In this document: in pieces, positions 8,665 through 20,931 of the stretch
Layout of the letters: each line of letters starts with the position of its first letter
Numbering within the stretch: position 1 is the first letter of the stretch
Assembly (NCBI RefSeq): GCF_011751865.2
Contig: NZ_CP061770.1
Location: forward strand, 1,550,001-1,614,000
DNA length: 64,000 nt
Origin: Salinibacterium sp. ZJ70
GTDB taxonomy: Bacteria > Actinomycetota > Actinomycetes > Actinomycetales > Microbacteriaceae
Direction: 5' to 3'
The notes under the pieces: generated by a model
The model's input: only the letters and a program-made list of their open reading frames with translations
Database searches by the model: none
Told to the model about the DNA's origin: nothing
Translations under genes and position numbers: made by a program

Positions 8665-9876
8665 GTGGCCCAAACACCTTCGGCTCTTCGATCAGACGTC
8701 GTGTTCGTGGATGGGGTTCGCACCCCCTTCGGTCGCGCCGGTGAGAAGGGTCAGTATTGGAACACCCGTGCCGACGACCTCATCGTCAAGGCGATGATCG
8801 GCCTCCTCGAGCGCAACCCCAACCTGCCCAAGGACCGCGTGGATGACGTCGCGATCGCCGCGACCACGCAGGAGGGCGACCAGGGCCTCACTCTCGGCCG
8901 CACCGCCGCGATCCTGGCCGGTCTGCCGACGACCGTCCCCGGCTACGCCCTCGACCGCATGTGCGCGGGCGCCATGACGACCGTCACGACGATCGCGGGT
9001 GCGATCGCGTTCGGCGCCTACGACATCGGCATCGCTGGCGGTGTCGAGCACATGGGTCGCCACCCGATGGGCTTCAACGCCGACCCGAACCCGCGCTTCC
9101 TCGCGGAGAAGCTCGTCTCGCCCGACTCGCTCAACATGGGCAACACGGCCGAGCGTCTGCACGACCGCTTCCCGCAGCTCACGAAGGAGCGCAGCGACCG
9201 CTTCGCCCTCGGCAGCCAGCAGAAGCTCGCCGCCGCCTACGCCGCGGGCAAGATCCAGCCCGACCTCATCCCCGTCGCGATCAAGAGCGAGAGCGGATGG
9301 GGCCTCGCAACCCAGGACGAGGGCATGCGCCCCGAGACGACGCTCGAGGGCCTCGCGGGCCTCAAGACCCCGTTCCGTCCGCACGGACGCGTCACCGCCG
9401 GCAACGCGTCGCCGCTCACCGACGGCGCCACCGTGTCGCTCATCGCGAGCGAGGCCGCCGCGCGCGACCTCAACCTGCCCGTCAAGATGCGCATGGTGTC
9501 GTTCGCATTCGCGGGTGTCGAGCCGGAGGTCATGGGCCTCGGACCCGTCCCCTCGACCGAGAAGGCGCTGCGCAAGGCAGGCCTCACGATCGACGACATC
9601 GGGCTGTTCGAGCTCAACGAGGCGTTCGCTGTTCAGGTGCTCTCGTTCCTCGACCACTTCGGGATCGATGACGAGGACTCGCGGGTGAACCCGTGGGGCG
9701 GCGCGATCGCGATGGGCCACCCGCTCGCATCCTCCGGCGTGCGACTCATGATCCAGCTCGCCCGCCAGTTCGAGGAGCGCCCCGACGTGCGCTACGGCCT
9801 CACGGCGATGTGCGTCGGCCTCGGCCAGGGCGGCACGGTCATCTGGGAGAACCCGCACTACAAGGGAAAGAAGTGA
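8665..9876 (+). CDS. fadA: Acetyl-CoA acyltransferase (thiolase, beta-oxidation beta subunit)
   Basis: A 403-residue degradative thiolase that cleaves 3-ketoacyl-CoA to acetyl-CoA. The catalytic triad is visible: Cys100 in DRMCAGAM, His352 in GHPLASSG and Cys383 in CVGLGQGG. The motif NEAF is also present. The GTG start follows an AAGGAGG ribosome site. The FadB-type gene begins three bases after the stop, so the two form a fatty acid beta-oxidation operon. No regulator or acyl-CoA dehydrogenase is adjacent. Confidence 0.93.
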   Translation: MAQTPSALRSDVVFVDGVRTPFGRAGEKGQYWNTRADDLIVKAMIGLLERNPNLPKDRVDDVAIAATTQEGDQGLTLGRTAAILAGLPTTVPGYALDRMCAGAMTTVTTIAGAIAFGAYDIGIAGGVEHMGRHPMGFNADPNPRFLAEKLVSPDSLNMGNTAERLHDRFPQLTKERSDRFALGSQQKLAAAYAAGKIQPDLIPVAIKSESGWGLATQDEGMRPETTLEGLAGLKTPFRPHGRVTAGNASPLTDGATVSLIASEAAARDLNLPVKMRMVSFAFAGVEPEVMGLGPVPSTEKALRKAGLTIDDIGLFELNEAFAVQVLSFLDHFGIDDEDSRVNPWGGAIAMGHPLASSGVRLMIQLARQFEERPDVRYGLTAMCVGLGQGGTVIWENPHYKGKK

Positions 9877-9878
9877 GA

Positions 9879-12035
9879 ATGAGCAGCCTGCCCGACTACA
9901 GCGGATCCGACTTCTCCAAGCTCGTCGCACTCGACCCGGATGAGGTGATCACGCACTCGTACGTGCGCGACATCTCCCTGCCGAGCGGCAAGGTGCTCGC
10001 GCTCATCACGCTCGACAACGGCCGTGATCACACGCGCCCGAACACCCTCGGACCCGCCACGCTCACCGAGCTCGGCGAGCGTCTCGACGAGCTCGCCGCA
10101 CGCGGCAAGGCCGGCGAGATCCAGGCTGTGGCGATCACCGGCAAGCCGTTCATTCTGGCCGCTGGCGCCGACCTGTCGCGCGTGGGTGAGATCCAGGACT
10201 ACGAGACGGGTGTGCTCATGGCGCAGCTCGGTCACCAGACGCTCGGGAAGCTGGGCGAGCTCGGTGTGCCGTCGTTCGCGTTCATCAACGGCCTCGCCCT
10301 CGGTGGCGGCGTCGAGATCGCGCTCAACGCCGACTACCGCACGATCGATTCGTCGATCCCCGCGCTGGCGCTTCCCGAGGTGTTCCTCGGCCTCATCCCC
10401 GGATGGGGTGGCGCGTGGCTCCTGCCGAACCTCATCGGGATCGAGAACGCCCTCGAGGTGATCATCTCGAACCCGCTGAAGAACAACCGCATGCTCAAGG
10501 GCCCGCAGGCGTTCGAGCTCGGGATCGCGGATGCGATGTTCGGTCCGGCGAACTTCCTCGAGAACTCGCTCGCCTGGGCGGACAGCGTGCTCACCGGCAA
10601 GACCAAGGTCAAGCGCAAGAACGAGCCGGGGAAACTGGAGCGTCTCGCCAAGTGGGACATCGCGATCGGCATCGCAGAGAAGACCCTCAAGAGCCGCATC
10701 GGCGAGGTCGCGAAGAGCCCGTACAAGGCCCTCGAGCTGCTGAAGGCCGCCAAGAACACCGACAAGAAGACGGGCTTCCTCGCCGAGGACGCTGCTCTCG
10801 CGGAGCTCATCGCCGGCGACCAGTTCCGCGCATCGATCTACGCGTTCAACCTCGTCCAGAAGCGCGCGAAGCGCCCCGCGGGCGCGCCCGACAAGGAGCT
10901 CGCACAGAAGGTCACGAAGGTCGGCGTCATCGGCGCGGGCCTCATGGCCAGCCAGTTCGCGCTTCTGTTCGTGCGCCGCCTGCAGGTGCCTGTGGTCATC
11001 ACCGACCTCGATCAGGCGCGCGTCGACAAGGGGCTCGAGTACATCCGCGGCGAGATCGACGAGCTGCTCGGCAAGGGACGCATCGACTCGGATGAGGCCA
11101 ACCGCCTCAAGGCGCTCGTCTCGGGCACCACCGACAAGGCCGACTTCGCCGACTGCGACTGGGTCATCGAGGCGGTCTTCGAGGAGCTGGGCGTCAAGCA
11201 GGACGTCTTCGCCGATGTCGAGCAGTACATCTCCCCCGAGGCGATCCTCGCGACCAACACGTCGTCGCTCTCGGTCGAGCAGATCGGCGCGAAGCTCACG
11301 CACCCCGAGCGCGTCGTCGGCTTCCACTTCTTCAACCCGGTCGCGGTCATGCCGCTCATCGAGGTCGTGAAGACGCCGAAGACCACCGACGCCGCGCTCG
11401 CAACAGCGATGGCGACGGCTGCGAAGCTGAAGAAGACCGCCGTCATCACGACCGACAGCCCTGGCTTCGTCGTGAACCGCGTTCTCGCGAAGGTGCTGGG
11501 CGAGGCGATGCACGCCGTCGAGCAGGGCGCCTCGTTCGAGGACGTCGTCGAGGCTGCGCGTCCGTTCGGCCTGCCGATGGATCCGTTCGCGCTGCTCGAC
11601 CTCGTGGGCCTCAAGGTCGGCGCGCACGTGCTCGACACGCACCACACGGCGTTCCCGGAGCGCTTCTTCGACAGCCCCGCGCTTCACGAGCTCGCCGAGT
11701 ACGGCGCGATCTTCGAGAAGGACGCGAAGGGCAAGATCAAGGGCTACGACAAGAAGGCGCTCGAGATCGTCCGGAAGCACCGTCCGGCGGACGCCGTGGC
11801 GCTCACGCCCGCGCAGCTGCGTGAACGCCTGCAGGTCGGTCTGGCGGACGAGATCCACCGCATGCTCGAGGAGAAGGTCGTCGCAGGTCCCGAGGACATC
11901 GACCTGTGCATGATCATGGGTGCCGGCTGGCCGTTCCAGATGGGCGGCGCGACCCCGTACCTCGACCGTGAGGGTGCGAGCGAGAAGGCCTTCGGCGGCA
12001 CGTTCCACAACCCGCCCATCCGCGGCGTCGCATAG
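9879..12035 (+). CDS. fadB: Multifunctional enoyl-CoA hydratase/3-hydroxyacyl-CoA dehydrogenase
   Basis: A 718-residue FadB/FadJ-type alpha subunit. An N-terminal crotonase domain (about 20-210) hydrates enoyl-CoA. A Rossmann domain starts at 348 with GVIGAGLM, and the dehydrogenase histidine is His483 in GFHFFNP. Two C-terminal helical 3HCDH domains follow. Together with the thiolase it performs the last three steps of the beta-oxidation cycle. The start at 9879 has a GGAAAG ribosome site inside the end of the thiolase gene. It ends at a bidirectional terminator shared with the VOC gene. Confidence 0.93.
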   Translation: MSSLPDYSGSDFSKLVALDPDEVITHSYVRDISLPSGKVLALITLDNGRDHTRPNTLGPATLTELGERLDELAARGKAGEIQAVAITGKPFILAAGADLSRVGEIQDYETGVLMAQLGHQTLGKLGELGVPSFAFINGLALGGGVEIALNADYRTIDSSIPALALPEVFLGLIPGWGGAWLLPNLIGIENALEVIISNPLKNNRMLKGPQAFELGIADAMFGPANFLENSLAWADSVLTGKTKVKRKNEPGKLERLAKWDIAIGIAEKTLKSRIGEVAKSPYKALELLKAAKNTDKKTGFLAEDAALAELIAGDQFRASIYAFNLVQKRAKRPAGAPDKELAQKVTKVGVIGAGLMASQFALLFVRRLQVPVVITDLDQARVDKGLEYIRGEIDELLGKGRIDSDEANRLKALVSGTTDKADFADCDWVIEAVFEELGVKQDVFADVEQYISPEAILATNTSSLSVEQIGAKLTHPERVVGFHFFNPVAVMPLIEVVKTPKTTDAALATAMATAAKLKKTAVITTDSPGFVVNRVLAKVLGEAMHAVEQGASFEDVVEAARPFGLPMDPFALLDLVGLKVGAHVLDTHHTAFPERFFDSPALHELAEYGAIFEKDAKGKIKGYDKKALEIVRKHRPADAVALTPAQLRERLQVGLADEIHRMLEEKVVAGPEDIDLCMIMGAGWPFQMGGATPYLDREGASEKAFGGTFHNPPIRGVA

Positions 12036-12053
12036 TCGCCCGCTGTGCGCCTC

Positions 12054-12089
12054 GAGGGCCGTCCGTCGCACCAGCGACCGGCGGCCCTC
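12054..12089. terminator. Bidirectional terminator, fadB / VOC gene
   Basis: A GC-rich hairpin with outer stem GAGGGCC (12054-12060) and GGCCCTC (12083-12089), plus an inner GTCGC/GCGAC stem. It sits between two converging stop codons. Confidence 0.6.
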
Positions 12090-12465
12090 AGTCGTTCTCG
12101 GTGATGCTCCATCCGGGTGCGTCGATCACGCAGAAGCGGTTGCCCTCCGGGTCTTCCATGATGATGTAGTCGGCGTCGTCCGGACGCCCGTCCCAGTGCA
12201 CTTCGCGGGCACCGAGGCCCGTGAGCCTCTCCACCTCCGCCAGCTGATCGTCGGCGTAGAGGTCGAGGTGGATCCGCGGGGGCAGCATCCGCGGCGAGGG
12301 GACGGCATCGAGCGAGACGCTGACCCCCCGACCTTCGCGCGGCTCCAGGATCACGAAGTCGTCCTCCGAGGGACTCCGACTGACGTAGTCGAGCGCGCGT
12401 TCCCAGAACGCACGCTGCGTGCCGAGATCCGTGACGCGGATGACGATCGAGCCGATGCCCAGCAT
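12088..12465 (-). CDS. VOC (glyoxalase/bleomycin resistance) family protein
   Basis: A 125-residue single-domain VOC protein. The two beta-alpha-beta-beta-beta halves are seen as GIGSIVIRVTDL...FWERAL and PRIHLDLYADD...DPEGNRFCVID. Metal-type ligands His and Glu fall in IHLDLY and MEDPEGN. Small VOC proteins bind or modify small molecules, but no substrate can be given. I start at the ATG at 12465, since the residues from the longer frame to 12534 look like a spurious extension. It follows the DHA2 exporter by 34 bases on the same strand, so a shared role in resistance is possible. Confidence 0.82.
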   Translation of the reverse strand: MLGIGSIVIRVTDLGTQRAFWERALDYVSRSPSEDDFVILEPREGRGVSVSLDAVPSPRMLPPRIHLDLYADDQLAEVERLTGLGAREVHWDGRPDDADYIIMEDPEGNRFCVIDAPGWSITEND

Positions 12466-12499
12466 GCCGGGAGGATACTCCTCCCCCCGGCCAACCGGC

Positions 12500-13996
12500 T
12501 CAGTGTCCTGCCGGTCCGTGTCCTGCCGGGGCATCCTTCGGGGCGCGCACGAAGAAGCTCAGGGCGACCACGGCGAGCGAGATGAAGGCGCCCGCCATGA
12601 AGGCGGTGTGCACGCCTTCGGCGATCTGCGCAGGAGTCGCCGTCGCGACGTTCTCGCCGCCCGCGCCGAGGATGCCGACCGCGAGCAGGGCGATGTAGAG
12701 CGCGGTGCCTGCCGCACCCGCAACCTGCTGGAACGTCGAGACGGTCGCACTGCCGTGCGAGTACAGGCGGCGCTCCAACGATCCGAGACCGGTCGAGAAC
12801 AGCGGTGTGAACAGGAAGGCGAGGCCGAGGCTCATCGCGATGTGGCACGCGAGCACGACCCCCAGCGGCGTCGACGGGCCGAAGAGCATCGCCATGGCCC
12901 AGAGCGACCCGCTCAGGATGATCGACCCCGGCACGAGAAGGGGAGTCGGCCCGACGCGATCGTACAGACGGCCGACGATCGGCCCGAGAAGCCCCGAGAT
13001 CAGTCCGCCCGGCAGAAGCAGCAGCCCGATGACGACGGGCGGGTGACCGAGCGCGTTCTGCAGATACTGCGGGAGCAGGATGACGGTCCCGAACAGCGAC
13101 ATCATCGCGACCGCGAGCATGATGAGGGCCGCGGTGAACTGCGGCGAGCGGAACGTGCGCAGGTCGAGGAAGGCACGGTCGTCCTTCTGCAGGCGCAGCT
13201 GGCGCAGCACGAAGAAGCTGAGCGCGACGACGCCGACGACGATCGGAATCCACGGGGGCATGAGTGTGCTCTCGCCGGCGGACTCGCCGAGGCTCGAGAG
13301 GCCGTATACGACGCCGCTGAACCCGAGAGCCGAGAGGATCACCGAGAGCACGTCGATGGGGACGCGACGCGTTTCCGAGACGTTGGGCACGCTGAGCGCG
13401 CCGATGATGAGCATGGCACCGGCGAGAGGCAGCATCACCCAGAACAGCCCGCGCCACGACAGCACGGTGAGGAGCACACCCGAGACGGCAGGGCCGAGTG
13501 CGGGTGCCATCGACATGACGATCGCGATGCGACCCATGATGCGCCCACGGCTCGTCGCAGGCACGATCTCGAGGACCGTGGTCATCATGAGCGGCATCAT
13601 GACGGCCGTGCCGGATGCCTGCACGACGCGCCCGATCACGAGCACGGAGAACGTGGGGCCGATGGCCGCGATGAAGGTGCCCGTCACGAAGAGCGCGAGC
13701 GCCGCCACGAAGAGGGTGCGCGTCGAGAAGCGCTGCAGCAGCCATCCGGTCGTGGGGATCACGACGGCCATGGTCAGCGCGAACGCGGTCGTCAGCCACT
13801 GGCCCGTCGAGGCAGACACCCCGAGGTCGGTCATGATGTCGGGGATCGCAACGCTCATGAGCGTCTCGTTGAGGAACGTCACGAACGTCGCCGCGAGCAG
13901 CAGCACGAGCGCCCGGCGCGCGTTCGCGTCGAGGCGATCCGGGCCGGCTGGCGCCGCGGTTCCCGCTGTCGCAGGCGTCTGAGTCGTCTCGGTCAC
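12500..13996 (-). CDS. DHA2 family (EmrB/QacA-type) multidrug MFS transporter
   Basis: A 498-residue protein with about fourteen predicted membrane helices, the size of the DHA2 drug:proton antiporters. The motif A loop follows helix 2 (GWLLQRFSTRTLF), and motif C-like APALGPAVSG lies in helix 5, the antiporter signature. The GTG start has a GGAGG ribosome site four bases upstream. A -10-like TAGCCT at 14051-14056 (minus strand) suggests its own promoter. The substrate is unknown. A VOC gene follows. No TetR or MarR regulator is adjacent. Confidence 0.9.
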   Translation of the reverse strand: MTETTQTPATAGTAAPAGPDRLDANARRALVLLLAATFVTFLNETLMSVAIPDIMTDLGVSASTGQWLTTAFALTMAVVIPTTGWLLQRFSTRTLFVAALALFVTGTFIAAIGPTFSVLVIGRVVQASGTAVMMPLMMTTVLEIVPATSRGRIMGRIAIVMSMAPALGPAVSGVLLTVLSWRGLFWVMLPLAGAMLIIGALSVPNVSETRRVPIDVLSVILSALGFSGVVYGLSSLGESAGESTLMPPWIPIVVGVVALSFFVLRQLRLQKDDRAFLDLRTFRSPQFTAALIMLAVAMMSLFGTVILLPQYLQNALGHPPVVIGLLLLPGGLISGLLGPIVGRLYDRVGPTPLLVPGSIILSGSLWAMAMLFGPSTPLGVVLACHIAMSLGLAFLFTPLFSTGLGSLERRLYSHGSATVSTFQQVAGAAGTALYIALLAVGILGAGGENVATATPAQIAEGVHTAFMAGAFISLAVVALSFFVRAPKDAPAGHGPAGH

Positions 13997-14120
13997 GTAT
14001 CCTCCGTGGTGATCCTGCGGGCGCTCAAGGCGCGGACGGGCAGACCGTCGAGGCTACTCCGGCGGGACCGAGAGCGGGCTGAGAACGGCCACCGTCACTG
14101 CAACCGCCGACGGACAGCCG

Positions 14121-16067
14121 CTATTCCCGCGGGGCGTGGAACTGTTCCGAGTCGACCACTTCGGCCGGCAGCGGCCGGGCGACGGGGATGCGGGTGCCGA
14201 GCACCTGCGCCACGATGTCGCGCGCGATGCGCTGCTCGGTGAGGCCGGCGTCGGCGAGGATCTCGTCGCGGGTCGCATGGTCGATGAACGCGTCGGGAAG
14301 CCCCAGCTCGTCCACTGCGGTGTCGACACCTGCCGCACGCAGGTCCTGGCGGATGCGGGTTCCCACTCCCCCGACCCGAATGCCGTCCTCGATCGAGACG
14401 ACGAGTCGGTGGTCGCGCGCGAACTCGACGATGCTCGAGGGCACCGGGATCACCCAGCGCGGGTCGACGACGGTCGCGCCGATCCCCTGGTCGGCGAGAC
14501 GATCCGCGACCTTCAGAGCCATGCCGGCCATCGGGCCGACGGCGACGATGAGGACGTCGCGATGGGGCGCCTCACGGAGCACATCGACACCATCCGCGGT
14601 GCGTCGGACGGCGTCGAACTCGTTGCCGACGGAGCCCTTCGAGAAGCGCAGCACGGTGGGCCCGTCTTCGACGGCGACCGCCTCAGCGAGCTCTTCGCGC
14701 AGACGAGTGGCGTCACGCGGGGCGGCGATCCGGATGCCGGGCACCACCTGCATGATCGCGAGATCCCACATTCCGTGGTGACTGGGGCCGTCGGGACCGG
14801 TGACCCCCGCGCGATCGAGCACGAAGGTGACACCGGCCTTGTGCAGCGCGACGTCCATGAGCACCTGGTCGAACGCGCGGTTGATGAAGGTCGCGTAGAC
14901 GGCGACCACGGGGTGCAGTCCTCCGAATGCGAGTCCGGCTGCGCTCGTCGCGGCGTGCTGCTCGGCGATGCCGACGTCGAGCACGCGCTCGGGATAGCGT
15001 TCGGCGAACTTGTGCAGGCCCGTGGGGCGCAGCATCGCCGCGGTGATGCCTACGAGCTTCGGGTTGCGGTCGGCGAGAGCGACGACCTCGTCGGCGAACA
15101 CCGACGTCCACGAGGGACGGCTCGAGGACTCGAGCGGCTCCCCCGTCTCGGGGTCGATCTGCCCGACCGCGTGGAACTGGTCGGCGACGTCGGCGATCGC
15201 GGGCTGGTAGCCGCGGCCCTTCTGCGTCATCACGTGAACGATGACGGGAGCGCCGAAGTCCTTCGCCTGCCGGAGGGCCTCTTCCACCGCCACAAGATCG
15301 TGGCCGTCGATCGGGCCCAGGTACTTGATGTCGAGGTTGGAGTACAGCGCGTCGGTGTTGGAGAACCGCGACAGGAATCCGTGGATCGCACCTCGCGTGC
15401 CGCGGTAGAACGCGCGCCCCGGCTTGCCGAGGCGGTTGAAGAATGCGCGACTGGTCGCATAGAGCGAGCGGTAGGCCCGGCGCGTGCGCACGTTGTTGAG
15501 GAAGCGCGCCATGCCGCCGATCGTGGGCGCGTAGGAGCGGCCGTTGTCGTTGACGATGAGCACGAGGCGACGGGAGTTGTCGTCGCTGATGTTGTTGAGC
15601 GCCTCCCACGTCATGCCGCCCGTGAGGGCGCCGTCGCCGACGACGGCAACGACCGTGCGGTCATCCTGGCCCGTCATCTCGAACGCGCGGGAGATGCCGT
15701 CAGCCCAGCTGAGGGAGCTTGAGGCGTGCGAGCTCTCGACGATGTCGTGCACCGATTCGGACCGCTGCGGGTAGCCGGCGAGGCCGCCGCGGCTGCGGAG
15801 GTCGGTGAAGTCCTTGCGACCCGTGAGGATCTTGTGCACGTAGCTCTGGTGCCCCGTGTCGAAGACGATCGCGTCCTTCGGGGACTCGAATACGCGGTGG
15901 ATGGCGAGCGTCAGCTCGACCACCCCGAGATTGGGCCCCAGGTGGCCGCCGGTCTTCGAAACCTCGCGAACAAGGAACTCTCGGATCTCGGCGGCCAGCT
16001 GGGTGAGGTCGTCGCGGCTCAGACGATCTAGGTCACGGGGTCCATCGATCGAATCAAGTACAGCCAT
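14121..16067 (-). CDS. dxs: 1-deoxy-D-xylulose-5-phosphate synthase
   Basis: A 648-residue thiamine diphosphate enzyme that condenses pyruvate and glyceraldehyde 3-phosphate in the first step of the MEP isoprenoid pathway. The ThDP motif begins [16 protein letters not shown] at residue 144, and the N-terminal GGHLGPNLG holds an active-site histidine. The central pyrimidine-binding and C-terminal transketolase domains are complete. A -10 element six bases before the ATG indicates a leaderless transcript, independent of aconitase 36 bases upstream. Downstream is the DHA2 exporter with its own leader. Confidence 0.96.
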   Translation of the reverse strand: MAVLDSIDGPRDLDRLSRDDLTQLAAEIREFLVREVSKTGGHLGPNLGVVELTLAIHRVFESPKDAIVFDTGHQSYVHKILTGRKDFTDLRSRGGLAGYPQRSESVHDIVESSHASSSLSWADGISRAFEMTGQDDRTVVAVVGDGALTGGMTWEALNNISDDNSRRLVLIVNDNGRSYAPTIGGMARFLNNVRTRRAYRSLYATSRAFFNRLGKPGRAFYRGTRGAIHGFLSRFSNTDALYSNLDIKYLGPIDGHDLVAVEEALRQAKDFGAPVIVHVMTQKGRGYQPAIADVADQFHAVGQIDPETGEPLESSSRPSWTSVFADEVVALADRNPKLVGITAAMLRPTGLHKFAERYPERVLDVGIAEQHAATSAAGLAFGGLHPVVAVYATFINRAFDQVLMDVALHKAGVTFVLDRAGVTGPDGPSHHGMWDLAIMQVVPGIRIAAPRDATRLREELAEAVAVEDGPTVLRFSKGSVGNEFDAVRRTADGVDVLREAPHRDVLIVAVGPMAGMALKVADRLADQGIGATVVDPRWVIPVPSSIVEFARDHRLVVSIEDGIRVGGVGTRIRQDLRAAGVDTAVDELGLPDAFIDHATRDEILADAGLTEQRIARDIVAQVLGTRIPVARPLPAEVVDSEQFHAPRE

Positions 16068-16073
16068 ACTCGG

Positions 16074-16079
16074 AGCCTA
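16074..16079 (-). promoter_or_regulatory. Leaderless -10 element of dxs
   Basis: On the minus strand TAGGCT is followed after six bases by the dxs ATG at 16067. Confidence 0.5.
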
Positions 16080-16103
16080 AGCCCGCTCTCTTTGGTTCTG
16101 CTG

Positions 16104-18941
<2,838 letters not shown>

Positions 18942-19012
18942 TGTCGTCTCCCTCGTGCGTGTCCGGATGCGCTCGCGGCAATCCTGACGGCCGACGCGGG
19001 CGCAGTTCCAGC

Positions 19013-19026
19013 AAGGCAAGCCTAAG
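19013..19026 (-). promoter_or_regulatory. DtxR/IdeR-like box upstream of acnA
   Basis: On the minus strand the site reads CTTAGGCTTGCCTT, close to the TTAGGC-N2-GCCTAA core of iron-dependent DtxR/IdeR boxes. The right half is imperfect. It is 72-85 bases before the acnA GTG. TAGGCT within it could instead be a -10 element. Confidence 0.3.
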
Positions 19027-19056
19027 CCCGCTCGCTCCGATGCGCCCGTATCGAAT

Positions 19057-19074
19057 TATCTTGACGTCGAGATA
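19057..19074. promoter_or_regulatory. 18-bp palindrome in the acnA promoter region
   Basis: TATCTTGACGTCGAGATA is an inverted repeat with one mismatched pair, about 116-133 bases before the acnA start and three bases from the DUF3159 stop. Its size and form resemble operators of TetR- or MarR-type repressors. I cannot assign the regulator. Confidence 0.45.
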
Positions 19075-19076
19075 CT

Positions 19077-19829
19077 CTACGCGTCTTCCGGCTGATCCGC
19101 CGCACGGCTCGCCGTCCAGGCGCTGCGAACAAGAAGCCACGTCACCCACAGCAGGATCGCGTAGAGCGGCACGCCCATGATGAGCTTCGTGGCCGCCAGC
19201 CCCTGCGCGTTCTCGGCGAGGTACAGCGGAAGCTGCACGATGAGCCGGAGCGCGGGCAGCGCAGCCCAGAGGATCGTCGCCACCAGGGCGACCTTGCGCT
19301 TGGCGGCATCGGCGCGCCAATCGTCGTCACCGGTGAGCAGCCCAGCGACCACGCCGATGAGCGGGCGACGGACCGCGATGCTCACGAGCATCACCGCGAC
19401 CATGATCGCGTTGATGCTGAGGCCGACGACGAAGTTGTCCTCCGCGCGCCCCGTCGTGAGAGCGAGGCCGGCGGAGATGCCGATGCCGATCGCACCCGCG
19501 ATGGCGGGGATCACGGGCTGACGCTGCACCGCGCGGACGGCGATGAACAGCACCGCGATCACGATCGGCGCGACGACCGACGGCACGACCTCCTGCGTGA
19601 ACGTGTAGACGATCAGGAAGAGAAAGCCCGGCAGGATCGACTCCACGAGCCCGCGCGCGCCGCCGATGGCGCCGAGAAGCGCGGATGCCGTGGGCGCCTG
19701 CCCCGGCGTCACATGTCCGAGACCGGAACGCCGGGCTGCGGCCGCGAAGACCTCGCTGAGCGATGGCTCAGCGGGGGTCTCGTGGGATGCGGCGTCGCGG
19801 GGCTCTGCGTCGTCAGGCACCCCGGCCAT
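19077..19829 (-). CDS. DUF3159 membrane protein
   Basis: A 250-residue protein of the actinobacterial DUF3159 family, function unknown. A soluble, charged N-terminus (about 1-50) is followed by about six hydrophobic helices. A conserved-looking GAIGGARGLVESILPGFLFLIVY segment lies at the first helix. Its ATG overlaps the DUF3710 stop by one base (TGATG), so it is the third gene of the dut-DUF3710-DUF3159 unit. Longer upstream frames are out of phase with the known N-terminus and are rejected. Confidence 0.85.
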   Translation of the reverse strand: MAGVPDDAEPRDAASHETPAEPSLSEVFAAAARRSGLGHVTPGQAPTASALLGAIGGARGLVESILPGFLFLIVYTFTQEVVPSVVAPIVIAVLFIAVRAVQRQPVIPAIAGAIGIGISAGLALTTGRAEDNFVVGLSINAIMVAVMLVSIAVRRPLIGVVAGLLTGDDDWRADAAKRKVALVATILWAALPALRLIVQLPLYLAENAQGLAATKLIMGVPLYAILLWVTWLLVRSAWTASRAADQPEDA

Positions 19830-20449
19830 CACGCAGAGGTGCCGGGGTTCGAGCCCTGCACGTTCGCGGGCACGTGCAGCGGGATCAGGTCGCGCGGAGG
19901 CATGGGCGTCGTACCGCGCACGACCACGATGCTGCGGAACAGATCCTCGATGGCCGTTGCCGCCTCGGCATCCGTCGCGGCCTTGCCGCTGATGACGCCG
20001 CGCAGGAACCAGCGAGGCCCGTCGACGCCGATGAATCGCACCGCGCGCACGCCGGGAGCATTGCCTGCGGGCGCCGGGATCTCGGCGCGGAGCTCGGGTC
20101 CGAACGGCCCGTCGACCGTCTGCGTGCGGCCGCCCTGGCGCGAGATCTGCTCGATGATCTGCTCGCGGATCTCGTTCCACAGGCCGCTCGAACGTGGCGC
20201 CGCGAACGGCTGCACCTGCAGGGTCGACTCGGCATAGTCGAGGGCGACGGCGACCACGCGCTTGCTGCCCTCCTCGATCTCCAGGCGCAGACCGAGCTCC
20301 GGACGCGGAAGGATCTTCACGCCGCCGAGGTCGACGTAGGGACGGACGGGGTTGGCCTCCTCCACATCGAGGGGCCCTTCCGTTGCGCGGTCCGCGGGAG
20401 CGGACTTCGGCTGATCGAGCGGGGCGTCGTCGAGGGGTGCGTCAGTCAT
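19829..20449 (-). CDS. DUF3710 family protein
   Basis: A 206-residue soluble protein of the DUF3710 family, function unknown and limited to actinobacteria. The N-terminus is Asp/Pro-rich. The rest is an alpha/beta domain with the segments VRPYVDLGGVKILPRPELGL and VRFIGVDGPRWFLRGVISG. It overlaps dut by four bases and DUF3159 by one, so the three are translationally coupled. The constant link to dut hints at a role near nucleotide or DNA metabolism, but nothing in the sequence proves this. Confidence 0.85.
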   Translation of the reverse strand: MTDAPLDDAPLDQPKSAPADRATEGPLDVEEANPVRPYVDLGGVKILPRPELGLRLEIEEGSKRVVAVALDYAESTLQVQPFAAPRSSGLWNEIREQIIEQISRQGGRTQTVDGPFGPELRAEIPAPAGNAPGVRAVRFIGVDGPRWFLRGVISGKAATDAEAATAIEDLFRSIVVVRGTTPMPPRDLIPLHVPANVQGSNPGTSA

Positions 20450-20898
20450 TCGGGTCCTCCAGGGGTCGAGTAGCCCGTCGAGCCGAAGCCGCCCTCTCCA
20501 CGATGGGAGCCGGGCAGACGGTCGACGGGGATGAAGCGCGCACGCGCGACGGGCATCACGATGAGCTGGGCGATGCGGTCGCCTGCTCGGATCGCGTAGC
20601 TCTCGCGTGCGTCGGTGTTGAGCAGCGTCACCCGAATCTCGCCGCGGTAGCCCGCGTCGACTGTTCCAGGGCTGTTCACGATCGTGATGCCGTGCTTCGT
20701 GGCGAGACCGCTGCGCGGCACCACGAAGGCGGCGTATCCGTCAGGCAGAGCGATCGACACGCCCGTTCCCACGAGCGCCCGCTCTCCGGGCGCGAGCACG
20801 AGATCCTCGGTCGACACCAGGTCTGCCCCGGCATCGCCTGGGTGGGCGTAGCGGGGTTCTGCGTCGCCGTGGAACAGCACCTCGACGGTCTCAGTCAC
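20446..20898 (-). CDS. dut: Deoxyuridine 5'-triphosphate nucleotidohydrolase
   Basis: A 150-residue trimeric-type dUTPase that hydrolyses dUTP to dUMP and keeps uracil out of DNA. Motif 1 is DAGADL, motif 2 includes PRSGLATKHG, motif 3 is GTVDAGYRGEI with the catalytic Asp, and motif 5 is RGEGGFGSTG near the C-terminus. The GTG start has a -10 element six bases upstream and no ribosome site, so it is probably leaderless. It begins a coupled operon with DUF3710 and DUF3159 and is divergent from DUF3093. Confidence 0.95.
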   Translation of the reverse strand: MTETVEVLFHGDAEPRYAHPGDAGADLVSTEDLVLAPGERALVGTGVSIALPDGYAAFVVPRSGLATKHGITIVNSPGTVDAGYRGEIRVTLLNTDARESYAIRAGDRIAQLIVMPVARARFIPVDRLPGSHRGEGGFGSTGYSTPGGPE

Positions 20899-20904
20899 TC
20901 CACG

Positions 20905-20910
20905 AGGCTA
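20905..20910 (-). promoter_or_regulatory. Leaderless -10 element of dut
   Basis: TAGCCT on the minus strand, six bases before the dut GTG at 20898. Confidence 0.5.
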
Positions 20911-20931
20911 GTCCATGGTCGAATGGGGATG

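Noticed and set aside
9858..12071. A 737-codon open frame on the minus strand
   Set aside because: It is antisense to the beta-oxidation gene, with biased composition and no recognisable motif.
12466..12534. N-terminal extension of the VOC protein
   Set aside because: The added residues do not fit the family, and the shorter start begins exactly at the first beta strand.
18942..19019. Longer aconitase start
   Set aside because: The added Arg/Cys-rich residues come from the promoter region and are not part of the AcnA family N-terminus.
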